64,000 bases of DNA from Mactromeris polynyma (taxonomy: Eukaryota > Mollusca > Bivalvia > Venerida > Mactridae): the NCBI GenBank assembly GCA_032209605.1, contig JASFXZ010000040.1:496001-560000 (forward strand). The letters are read 5' to 3'. Under the pieces are notes generated by a model, which made no database searches, had not been told where the DNA came from, and saw only the letters and a list, made by a program, of their open reading frames with translations. The position numbers were made by a program, and so were the translations under genes. Below are positions 1 through 10,540 of this stretch, in pieces (within the stretch, counting starts at the first letter, position 1; each line of letters begins with the position of its first letter).

Positions 1-639
1 TGAATAACTATAGTTTCAAAGATATAACATCTTCTGTATACTTTTCCATTTCGATGAAACAATATGTTTTCCAGGATTACCGAAATGAATTACATACAAG
101 GTAATCTAAAGAGCCAACGTGGCAGTGCTAAAACACAATCATCGCCTTTTAATTTTATTTTTATGTTTAATGTTAACCATTTAAAGTTATACCATGCTCA
201 TTTTTTGTTCTTTTGTTTAATTAACCAAACATGAAAAATATATTTCCTATGGTTAAAACATCACTAAACATGCATTTATAAAGAATGAACTCATAATGTT
301 TTAATCCATATTTGTTGAAGAAAGATGTTTGTACATCATAGAATTTAAAACAACTTTCAGTTTTTTTAACAATCGGGCTATTTTACAGGTTTTGACTAAG
401 TAATATGATAAAAAAAATAGTTTTTCAATCGGTTTTTATTGCAATGGCTCTTATTAGAGATGTTTAGCCAATGTACCAACAATACTGGATTAAGCCAATT
501 CAAACATTTTATGTTCAGATGAGCCAGAAGCATCTTTAATTAAACTAACATGCAGCATCGATTCGTGGTTTTCGTTACGTGATCATTTCTGATTTCGTTA
601 GGGATGCTGTCTTGTATAGTTTCCTTCATAATCACTCTG
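1..639. other. AT-rich sequence, nothing recognised
   Basis: No coding pattern, RNA gene or repeat was recognised on either strand before the minisatellite begins. Confidence 0.6.
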
Positions 640-1150
640 GATTTGTTTTTGTGTACCATCACTGTGTTTGCCTGCCGGTCCGTTATGGTTTTGTTTTTGT
701 GTAACACCACTGTGTGTGCCTCCATGACCGTAATGGTTCTGTTTTTGTGTAACACCACTGTGTGTGCCTCCATGACCGTAATGGTTCTGTTTTTGTGTAA
801 CACCACTGTGTGTGCCTCCATGACCGTAATGGTTCTGTTTTTGTGTAACACCACTGTGTGTGCCTCCATGACCGTTATGGTTCTGTTTTTATGTTACACC
901 ACTGTGTGTGCCTCCATGACCGTAATGATTCTGTTTTTATGTTACACCACTGTGTGTGCCTCCATGACCGTAATGGTTTGGTTTTGTGTAACACCACTGT
1001 GTGTGCCTCCATGACCGTAATGGTTTGGTTTTGTGGACCATCACGTTATGTGCCTCCAAGTCCGGTTTGGTTTTGTTTTGTGTACCATCACGTAATGTGC
1101 CTCCAGGTCCGTTTGTTTTGTTTTTGTCTTTCTCCATGCGTGTGCCTCCT
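640..1150. repeat. 48-bp minisatellite, about 10 copies
   Basis: A 48-bp unit repeats head to tail. Each unit contains GTGTAACACCACTGTGTGTG followed by CCTCCATGACCGTAATGG. The central copies (about 690-1020) are nearly identical, while the first copy and those after 1020 are diverged and shortened, as expected at array edges. Because 48 is a multiple of three, the array reads open in several frames on both strands as a 16-residue repeat. That is a property of the period and not evidence of a gene. Confidence 0.95.
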
Positions 1151-1896
1151 ACTAAATATTTGTCAAGAAATGTCGCTAGAGGTTCTGTTTTGTTAATGAA
1201 GCCTCTCCACCATGCCCTGCATGTTGTCTATTTCATTGTTAATTGTTTCAAGAAAGTATTGATATTATTGTTCTTGTCTAGTATATCTCATTTGTTAGTT
1301 TTGGAATAATATCAAGTTGAAATATTAAGTTGTGTGTCAGTGAAATTACATATCGTGGCATTGCAGAGATGATGAACACCATGTGATACAGAAGTCGTCT
1401 GCCATAGTGTGTAAAACAATAATAATTGAAATTTTCTCTCATTTCTCTTAATGACCAAATTATCGACTGAAAAACCATACGTCAAAGAAATTAGAATTAA
1501 ACGTCTTATTTCATTAGTAGGTCTAGATAGTCGTTTGTGTCGTTAATCTAGGAACTAACGTTATATGTTGGAAATCAATGACCATCAGCGAAGTGTGAGG
1601 TTAGCTAGCTGTTAAATCGATTTAAACTCCCAGTATTTTTTCTTACAATTCCAAGACTGTACTTCGCTTTATGGTTATTTCTTTTTGTGTTTTAAATGTA
1701 TGTTATATTTCCCTTTCCCCTGTGCAATTCTTTCACTTTGCATAGTGTTCATTTTATTTTCTGCCCAGTTTCGGCCTATTGTTGCCAGCTGTCTTGATAT
1801 GTCCTGTGTATCTTTTCCATCCATTAATTCAACCCTTCACTGTTTGTCCCCTTTTATTCTTCTAGTTATTCCTTATGGTCAACCAGGCCATTCATT
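1151..1896. other. unassigned intergenic sequence
   Basis: Nothing recognised. A 123-codon open frame at 1685-2056 has a hydrophobic, low-complexity product and overlaps a dispersed repeat, so it is not called. Confidence 0.5.
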
Positions 1897-2040
1897 GTGC
1901 GTCTGTTCCCTTACATACGTACCATTTAATCTCCTCAAGTGCCTTATGTTTTGTGGATTATTGTTTTCACGGAGGCACTGCCTTGTGGACTCATATGTGG
2001 CGTTCCTTGCAGCAACTTACTCTCCCTCTTTTACAATATT
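1897..2040. repeat. dispersed repeat family R1, copy 1
   Basis: This segment aligns by eye with 16034-16185. Shared words in order include CTGTTCCCTT, TCTCCTCAA, TGATGTTTT/TTATGTTTT, GGAGG, GAGGCA/GGAGGC and TATGTGGCGTTCC, followed by a matching CTCTC-rich end. The two copies are in the same orientation 14 kb apart. The family type is unknown. Confidence 0.7.
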
Positions 2041-2275
2041 CCATGAATGTTTATAACACATATTGTGAAGTTAAACTGTTATCAGAATGCATGAAAGGCT
2101 GAGTGCTGAACAGATAGCATAGCGCATTACACTGAATAAATAGATGTTACACCAATTTCGTATTAAAACCACGTGTTTGTTCCCTGAATTTATGCCGTTG
2201 TGTTGTAATATTTAATATCCAAAATGATTCCTGGAAAAAGTTTAAACAAGTTGTGTTCTGCTTTTTGAAACTCAC

Positions 2276-2500
2276 AGTGTTAACTCATGGCATGAATTCA
2301 TATCAATGCCAGTTTGGTCTAATAATGTCAAATTAAGTATTGCTGATAAACCCTTCTTTGATAAAAACTTCCTAAATAATGGAATATTCTTAATAAATGA
2401 TTTTATAAAAAACAATGGTAATTTTTATTCTTATGAAGAATTTCAACAGAAATTGAGCAACTTTGTCGGTAAAGATTTGTTGAATATCCAATTGTAACGG
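2276..2500 (+). pseudogene. LINE ORF2 fragment (L1/Tx1-like C-terminal region)
   Basis: An open segment reads from a W-x-E-F-I context through PVWSNN and KPFFDKNFLNNGIFLIND, then NGNFYSYEEFQQKL. This order (P-x-W-x-N-x, then KP-x-F-x-K, a GI-x-x-I/V-N-D block and a G-x-F-x-S/T-x-E-E-F block) is characteristic of the region behind the reverse transcriptase in L1/Tx1-like LINE proteins. It ends at a stop near 2498 and no RT or endonuclease motif lies next to it. It is therefore a short isolated relic. The protein class is fairly secure; the exact clade is inferred. Confidence 0.7.
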
Positions 2501-5237
2501 TAGTTGACGGTGTATGTGTCACACTAAAGTCTGGTCGGCCTGGTTTATCAAATGTATAGTGTACACCCCGGTTGTGGAATATCATAGGTCAAGCGCCGGC
2601 TGAGACATTTCAAGTCGTTAATATGGTTCTAGTACTCGCTTTCCTACACTAAGCATTATAGGGGCAGCGCTCGGATGGTAGATCCGGTGTTTATGAGACC
2701 AGATGTGGAATCGTGTCACGTTGTACGGTGAGGTTTTACAGTGGTGCACTACTGTGTCTGCCACACGCGAATACCGCCTTCAATGCGCGCTAAATGACAT
2801 AAGCTGTCGCTACACATTAAAACAACATTTAGACTTAAAATACAATAACTGCTTTGAAATAACGACTTTATGTCCAACGAATTATATCTTATCGGCGAAT
2901 TGTTGGTTTTACTTGAATATGGTGTAGAATTTATCTTAATCAACTAAATATTTTACAGTGAAATGATATCCCATATCATTTTATTCAGGAGATGTTATTA
3001 TTCATTTGAGTAAATTGGTAAGACGTTTTTTTGGTCATATTATGTGATAAAGTGTGCTTAACAAAAAGTTATTCCCAGACAATATTGACATCAATTTACA
3101 AGAAAGATTGACATTTATCACTTTTGAAGTGAACAAGTCCGTTTTAATAATGGTTTATCTCCTTCTAAGACCTTTTTTTCTGGAAAAACAATAAACGTTT
3201 CAGAATATGTTTTCTACCCATCGGCTCAATCGGAAGTAATGCCATTAGAAGACATCTTTTCATAACTGAAGATGTTGGAGTCAAGGTTGTTAACACATAT
3301 CGAAAGGATATCAGGAAGCTGGCTTCTTTATATCGAGTATTTGTACCATAGGCATTTCGTTTTATTTCATTATTTGATTTTGAAATGCACAAGCCATTTA
3401 AATAGTAATTGAAATCCTTTTATCATTATAATAGCATAAGCAGAAAACATTATCGTTTTTCGCGAGGAAACAGAAGCCGTCAAGCTAATAATTTCAGGAA
3501 AGAATTCGATAAACTGCCGTAACAACTGCAAAATAAATGTGCATAGTATGTATTTACGCTAAATTAGTATTACCGTACGCAAATCAAATAAAAATGGCAT
3601 CTGGCATGTTCCAAGGCCATGAATCAGAATTCAAACAGAAACCTCATAATTCGTATGTAACCAATCCTATTCCCTGCCAAGTTTCTTGTATTTCCTTACA
3701 TAGATGATTAAATCGTAGATTTGAATCCAGACGATAACTCAGTTATGACGTAAGTAAATCTCTTGCAATATATTTCACTTAAGTTCAACGAAATGAGAAG
3801 CTTTGCCGAAATGTATCTTCTCGTTTAAACTTTGAGACTTTCTCGATTAAACCAAACACACGCATCCTTTTAGGCCATTCAACACAACCAGTTCATGAGT
3901 CGCTGGCGGCCGTCTTGGTTGTGACTGGCAAGGGCAATATCAATTGCAAACCGCTGTTCTCTGATGAGGACACGCGTGTCATTGGTCCACGAACGTAGTA
4001 GAGCTAGGTGGAATAGATGTCTGGTTTGTAGATATATACCATTAGAGGATACCTAGAATGCATAAGAAAGAAAATACCGAATAGTGCAGGAGCTTAAACG
4101 CAACCTTATTTGACACTATTTGAAAATATTTGCTCAAAACTGTCTCAAAGAGAATAGGATTGGTATAGCAAAGAGAATGTGTAATATGCGCGTAACCCCA
4201 AATAATGTTCATAAATGCTCATATTTATACTATGTTAACACATTTAATTGTCATGTTGGCGTATGTTAAGTCAGACAAGTATGTTGTTAATATTAATATT
4301 TCTGCTTTCATGCTAAATCGACATCGGGGAAAACAAATTCCGAAATTCAAATGGTAAATTGGTTATTGAATTTCAGAGTGTATCCAATGGACTGTTTATT
4401 ACGGTTACAATTACGTGTATATGTAGTGAGAAAAATATGGGAGTTGGACTCAGATGATAACATATTCATTTGTTCATTGACTGCATTGTGACGTTGTGAA
4501 GCGCTTTGTTACACTTTCTATTGCACAACCACTTTTCTTGTTTATCTAAAACAATGAAATTAACAACTCATTCTCACAGTTATTTACAGCCCCATATCTC
4601 ATCTTGTAGGTGTAAAAAACGTTATTATCAGTATTGAATTACGCTGTTTCACAAAATGTAATGCAATAAAACCTCAATATAATCTTCACTGAAAGGAAAT
4701 TACATAATATTCCTTGTTTTATGAAGGAAATTGCCTGGAAGTGAACAAATATACACATTTACATATGGATTTACTCCAAGTTGTTTTCTGTCAAACACAT
4801 ACATGTATACGCGCAGAATACGAATTGGGCCTTTATAACTGTGTAGAGTATCTAAGACCAAGTTCAGATGCGTCGTCTATTGTTTAGTATGAAAACATTT
4901 TAACATTAATCTTTTAATACGGTTCATCCGTTGTGATGATAGTGACCCTTTCTTTATATACGAAATCAATATGACCAGAGTGAACTAAAGAAACAATAAT
5001 TGAAAATATAGTATAGGTTTTTCATTCGATCTTCTGCTTCTAATTAGGGAGTATTGGGCATTGTTCAGCCATGTGTCGCACACATTTTGTAAAGTGTTGT
5101 GCTTTGAATATAATAATGATTATCCAACAAAAATCTATAAGAAATGAAAAAGAAACAAATAATGCACTGGAAAGAAATGCACCCAACACCAGACATATCT
5201 TGACAGTAAGTCACCAGGGTTCAGTTTAATATATGTT
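2501..5237. other. unassigned intergenic sequence
   Basis: No gene or repeat was recognised. Short open frames (2703-2927 on +, 3165-3392 on -) have no motif or codon pattern that supports them. Confidence 0.5.
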
Positions 5238-5371
5238 AATAAATAAGTGATTTGATATTGGCCCTGTTATTTGTCCGAGGGCAGTCGTATTGGCACGAGG
5301 CCGAAGGCCGAGGGCCAATACGACTTTCCCGAGGACAAATAACAGGGCCAATGTCAAATCACTTATTTATT
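5238..5371. repeat. imperfect palindrome, arms about 57 bp
   Basis: The left arm runs AATAAATAAGTGATTTGATA, then TTGGCCCTGTTATTTGTCC and on to AGTCGTATTGGC. The right arm is its near-complete reverse complement and ends at ...CACTTATTTATT. A GC-rich loop with GGCCGAAGGCCGAGGGCC sits between them. This could form a long hairpin and looks like a MITE-type or fold-back element. No target duplication was identified. Confidence 0.85.
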
Positions 5372-7459
5372 GACAATTTTATTAAATAACTTCATGTACT
5401 TATACATAAAGGATTCAATGTTTAAACACTAAATTTATTAAAAAAATTATTACGTTTAAAAACTGACTTTAAAATAAAATGGCTGCCGTTTCCGAATTTC
5501 CAGCTGCGAATCTATATCATTTTTGGCCCTGTTTAATTAGCCAATCAAATTCTTTAAAATGCGGGCCAATATCAATATCAGTTAGCGGCCCCGGGCCGAA
5601 AAGTGATATAGATATTGGCACTGTTATAGAGGAGGCCTTTGTATTATTGGACGAGGCAAATGCTGTGTTTAAGGGCTAATAATTAATAGTTATTTAATAA
5701 TGCATTTTAAATTATGTTTTGGATCAATTTAAACAGTAAATACACATATACTTTTAGTTTTCTCTCTACTCGCGTTACGTACACGTCCTGGTAAGAGTCA
5801 TTAATAAAGTGTGTGTGTTTTATATTCTGAACATTAATATAACTTTAAAACTAATAATCCTGTTTGTGGTGTAATATAACGTGTCTTCAAATATAATATT
5901 CAGCTATTTCTTTAACGTGATGAATGTCCATTGGTAAAGATGAATATATTAAATATTTAATCAGGTTTCTTGCAAATACCGTTCCCTATCCTCTCATTAC
6001 AAGGTTTAATTTACACGTACAACTTTGTTTCAATCCCAGCGGATGAAAGTTTACGACGCCCGCAATAGTTCGAAAACAATATCATTTCTCCATCACCACG
6101 TTGGTGCTTACATTAAAATCTCCAATATGCAAGCATTGCAACAATGACTGTACACTTTGACGTCTAGCAGTCTGAAAAAAATCTTACAATTATTTCAGTT
6201 TATATCCCTTCGTGTGGGAAATTTAATGAAAATGTCACTCAATATGTTTAACTTACACATGGTAATGTCTACAACATATTGTCTGGGCCGATGTCATTAC
6301 ATACATCTTTGCTTCGTGTGCCCGCAACTGCTTATATGAAACATTCACTGTATGCAACTAGAATTGAATTTAACGTATTACTTAGAGCATAGAGTGCACT
6401 TTTCTATTGTGGATATCGAACACAAAACTAATGTTGTATTGTTGTTCCAAAGCACGCATACACTCAACCGCTATTGTAATTAGTCGCTGTCACGTTAAAT
6501 TAAGGTTATTTACAAATTTATTCAAACCAACACCGTACACCAACGTATCACAACTTCTAACAAGCTATTTCAGAAGCAGAACTGCATAAACATTTGATCC
6601 GTCAGTCGTAGGTTTGATGCAAACACGGGACTTAATTATTAGAGGAACATAGTATTGACCAATCAGAATAGTGTATCAGTGCATGTGTCAGTATGTAATG
6701 TACAATGGAGTAGAGTCATTGAGACGAATTGGGGAATAAGTTGACTTCTAATCTAGGTATAAATAAAACTAGAATATGTTTCTTCATTAGGATATTTTTC
6801 CATGACAATACAAGGTATACTTCCCGTTTATAGTAAATGACGTCAATATGCGAATATTATGCATCAGATACATTAGACTGGGGTGTGCACTAACACCTCT
6901 TTCGTCATAATGTCAGTTGTATGACGTGTGTTCGTGTTGAACCTAAGTATTGCCTGTGTCCTAAGTAACACCATTATGAATGATTAATATAATATGTATA
7001 TGTTCTATTCAAAATAATGTCATAAAACATATTTCGTTGACACGTTAATCGAATGAGTTTGCTTTTACCGAGTATCGTATTTGTATCCACTTGTTTCTAC
7101 GTCATACGGCAATCTTGTTTTATCACGTGTTGCTTCTTGACAAATCGACATAAAGTTTTGTCAACTGTCTAAAGCAAATAATATATACCTTTGTTTTGAT
7201 TGTGTTCAACTGGGTTGTAGCTTGAAGCGTGCCATTAAGACTGTATTAATGAAAAGAAACAATTGGTGTCAAGTGTTAAAAAGTTGTTATATGATTACGA
7301 ATCTTACTTTGCAATTATAACTCATTTCAGTGTCAAAGAATCTCTTATAACAAGGGATGTTTCATTATGGTTTTAAAGAATGTTTCGAATGCTATTTTTC
7401 TTTTATATGATTCTGTTAAAGACAAATGTGGTTATGGAAGTTGTCAAAAAGATCTACCT
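5372..7459. other. unassigned intergenic sequence with a GC-rich island
   Basis: Positions about 5475-5680 are GC-richer than the surroundings and share words with the adjacent palindrome (GGCCCTG, GGGCCAATAT, GATATTGGCAC). They may belong to the same composite element. A lone TGACGTCA lies at 6838-6845. No gene was recognised. Confidence 0.5.
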
Positions 7460-7645
7460 GCTGATTTGAGAACTTGTCTTGCATAACTTGGGGAGATATG
7501 GAACATAAGGAATACCAAGAAATGAACGTCTTTGCGTGTATTGTAATCTAAACGATACAGGTGATGAATAACATTTTCTCTGTATACGTCCATGTCTAGA
7601 TGATCTCAGACGCTTTTATTTCTATAATAGTTCAATTAATGTAAA
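7460..7645 (+). pseudogene. LINE ORF2 C-terminal relic (family LINE-A)
   Basis: In one + frame the sequence reads GRYGT, stop, GIPRNERLCVYCNLND, then DE, stop, HFLC and CLDDLR. The order G-R-Y, R-N-E-R-x-C-x-x-C, D-E-x-H-F and C-x-x-x-D-D-L-R is the C-terminal zinc-finger-like block of APE-type LINE proteins. It corresponds to the block seen at 17617-17817 and to the region just past the end of the LINE at 36.7-41.1 kb. Two in-frame stops show that it is dead. The residues immediately upstream look like the preceding part of the same protein with a deletion. Confidence 0.65.
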
Positions 7646-9132
7646 AATACTACAATTTTCTTGTCATTTAATGTATTTTTAACTGATTTACCTATCGCCT
7701 GTGACATGAATTTAAACAAGTACTCGAGCCCAATTCAGCGATTGTAAAGACCTCGATAGAACGCAGCCCAATCAGTCATTCGAGCATACGACCTTAAGAT
7801 TAGGTATCGGGTACACCAATCTAAACAGCCATGTCCTTCTGCACATAACATTTCGATACTGCTAAGATGACGAAGCTGCCTGCGTGATTAAATACTACTA
7901 CACTGGTGTTTGCTCTGTGGCCATATACTAGTAACACACATATATACAAGTAAATTTGTATTCAGTTTAACAATTTCTGAAGCAGTTTGAACCGCTCCCA
8001 ATCTGCCAATGTGTCTATAAATAAGACCACACGATACAAATCATATCATGGAATATCAGTTAGATTTCGGACAAGGTTTCCCATTCGCGATTTTTATCCC
8101 GTCAGCTGTGGTCTATTTAATCGACATCGGCAATACTTTTTTAAACGTCTAATACATTATTCATTCTTCCGATATATGAGACTAAACACAAACGATGTCC
8201 TAGATAAGATTTACATATGCGATATATTGTCTTATATTGATGAAGTAGAGCCCGGGGCTCTTCATTTGTTCAGTTATGTCTGTGGACACTGGAACGGGGA
8301 ACTTAATCATGTCGAGATAATTCTATCTTGAGGCAGTTTGTTTGATACAGTATAATCCAGACGTATTTCTCTGTGATATTTGATATGACAAAATATATGT
8401 ACATTACATGTAGATATAGCTAGCTGTAAACAGGAGGAAATGATAACAATATATTATTGAGACACATATGGCTAATTTGAAACTTGAGATTTCTGACATT
8501 TTATGAATGTTCAATAACACTTACACATTTTACATGCACGGGTATATTTTATGCATTGTGCATTTTGTACCTTTTCTATTTTCCATAGCCCGAACACATC
8601 AGTTTGAGATGAATATGTATTAAACACATACTGTACGAACGTAACTTCTAAAATCATGACCGGCATGCAATCATAATTGTGCGTGGAATATTTCATCAGG
8701 GACGAGAGGAATACATATTACTTATTTTCCATTATTTGGAGGATATTTTACCTACCTTATCAGTAGTTTTCAATATAACAATACACGCATCATTGTTTGT
8801 ATTACATATTGTTATAAAACAAGTACATATAAGGCATTTGAATATAGCATACTTGTTATTTGGTATACAGGAGTGATGTTATACAGTATGTACAGTGCCA
8901 TCTGTTTCATATAGTAAGATTACTAAATTGAAAAGCATATCCCTGCAAAATAAATATTTTCTAACCATACGATATCGTCTTAACTCACTCATGTACAAAT
9001 ACAAAACACTTATTTGCTGCTGGCAAAATCTCCCTTTTATACGCCAATTCCACGTGATATCTTCCGCCATCACATGACCAGCTCGATTAAAACCACGCTC
9101 GTATTATTTGTAAGTAAACCTCGTTAAAGGAC
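7646..9132. other. unassigned intergenic sequence
   Basis: Nothing recognised. The open frame at 7987-8331 has no ATG at its start and no recognisable motif. Confidence 0.5.
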
Positions 9133-9770
9133 CTGTCCCACACTGCCGTCTACGATTCCGTCTGCCTCCGTCTAAATGTTTACCTCATGCGGTGTTAAGG
9201 CGGCAGCAAATTCTATTTTGTTGGCCATGGACGGAAGAAAGAACAGCAGGAGAACGTATAAAAACGTCTGACAAACGTCTGCTTAGGTATGAGTAGCGCC
9301 TTCATTCAGTCCAGCTTACGGAACATTAAACGCCTGAGTAACGTCTGCTTAAGTATGAGTAACGAACGAAACGGTTGAAAAACGTCAACATTACGTCTAT
9401 CAACTTCCTGTTTGCGTCTTATAAAAGGCCAAATTCCGCTCATCGCCGCATCGCCTCATCACAACAGCCGTGGCTGGAGGCGGACAAGCTGTCCGCCTGC
9501 CCAACAGCCATAAAAGTATAAAAACCGGTAAGATTCTGTCTGAGTAACGGTGAAAACGGTAAAAAACCGCCAGAGTAACATATGAGAACCGTCAGTCGCT
9601 ATCGGAATTTGGACGTTCCAAACTTTGAACATGTCCATAGTTTGAAACGGCTAGCGCCGTCTGTCAACCTCTAAATACGTCTGTAAACCAGCTGAGAAAC
9701 GAATAAAAACGTCTAATAAACGTACGCATTCGTTTCTCAGACGGAATCGTTAAACGTCGCAGTAGGACAG
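9133..9770. mobile_element. 638-bp non-autonomous TIR DNA element
   Basis: The left end (CTGTCCCACACTGCCGTCTA then CGATTCCGTCTG) and the reverse complement of the right end (CTGTCCTACTGCGACGTTTA then ACGATTCCGTCTG) match over about 32 bp with a few differences. They form terminal inverted repeats. The interior has no open frame for a transposase. It carries repeated ACGTCTG words and a direct sub-repeat, ACGTCTGCTTARGTATGAGT, near 9276 and 9341. The element is GC-richer than its flanks. No clear target-site duplication was found, so the superfamily is not assigned. Confidence 0.75.
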
Positions 9771-9849
9771 TAGCTTCAGACATAAGTTCTGCAGCTATAC
9801 TCCGTGGCGTGCAGAACTAGCAATAACTACTGAAGTTTGCAGATTAGTT

Positions 9850-10115
9850 TTCTTTTTTCTGCGCAGGCGTACTAACATGGTGTTGCTATTTGCATATCAG
9901 TGTTGTGTAAACCAATCAAATCTTACATTAACCACCAAGGCAATTTCTCTTCAACCGAACAAAGTTTGTAACTTAAGTTTGGTTAACCTTTCGATAAAGG
10001 GTACGTAACCTTACCGAAAGCCACTGCATTTTGGTGAATTTACCGAAATCCAGTTTTGATCTGGAGTGACCAGCACTTGTAATATCTCGGCATTTTCTGC
10101 ATCTTGCACAACAAA
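9850..10115 (+). repeat. dispersed repeat family R2, + copy
   Basis: This copy aligns almost end to end with the reverse complement of 52532-52796. Shared blocks include CTATTTGCATATCA, GTTGTGTAAACCAATC, GGTTAACCTTT, GGGTACGTAACCTTACCGAA, GAATTTACCGAAATCC and CTGGAGTGACCAGCA. The copies are about 265 bp long. The head (TTTTCTGCGCAGGCGTACTA, later ACCAATCAAAT) also resembles the copies at 23307 and 48592. No tRNA boxes or coding capacity were seen. Confidence 0.85.
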
Positions 10116-10258
10116 TATTAACCTTCAAATTGCGCAGACCATGTTATTCATGTGTTACGTTTTGTTTAGAATTTTTTTATTTGTGTCTAAAAACTAAAGA
10201 AATGTATAATCTAAACAACACCAGCATAACGGATGCCGAAACAATGCTTTGTGTTACA

Positions 10259-10540
10259 TGACTTACGGGGTAGAGTGGTAATAACACCTATGTATTTTGT
10301 TTTCGATAATTGACTGGCGAAATAACAACACACATCCGTGACATCATAACAAAACAGGTTGATGAAGATGCGACTAAAGGATTTTGACATCGCTGAATGT
10401 TTATTTTGTACGGAGAATGACATTTTTTTCGTTTTATACTAGACAGATCTCGCTTGTATCGTTTTTAGAAGAGACAGAATAAGTTGCTACAGGCAAGTCT
10501 CGTTTAATAATTTCAATAACAAATAAACAATCATGAGCGA
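10259..10540 (-). pseudogene. internally deleted relative of the NADAR locus
   Basis: Three blocks match the locus at 62541-63830 in the same order and orientation. First, GTAGAGTGGTAATAACACC and the following GAAATAACAAC...CACAT. Second, the start-codon region, where both read TTATTTTGTACG(G/A)AGAATGACATTTT on the + strand. Third, a far-upstream block with TATCGTTTTTAGAAG and CTCGTTTAAT. On the - strand the frame starts MSFSVQNKHSAMSK, against MSFFVQNKYLTMST at the other locus. After about 18 codons the sequence jumps to the 3' flank, so the NADAR domain is missing. A second deletion of roughly 260 bp removed upstream sequence. The alignment was done by eye. Confidence 0.7.

Noticed and set aside
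540..1309. Open frames on both strands over the 48-bp repeat
   Set aside because: The period is a multiple of three, so frames stay open by structure. No recognisable protein results.
7987..8331. 114-codon + frame considered as a gene
   Set aside because: It begins at a TTG rather than ATG, has no domain or signal, and its composition matches the flanks.
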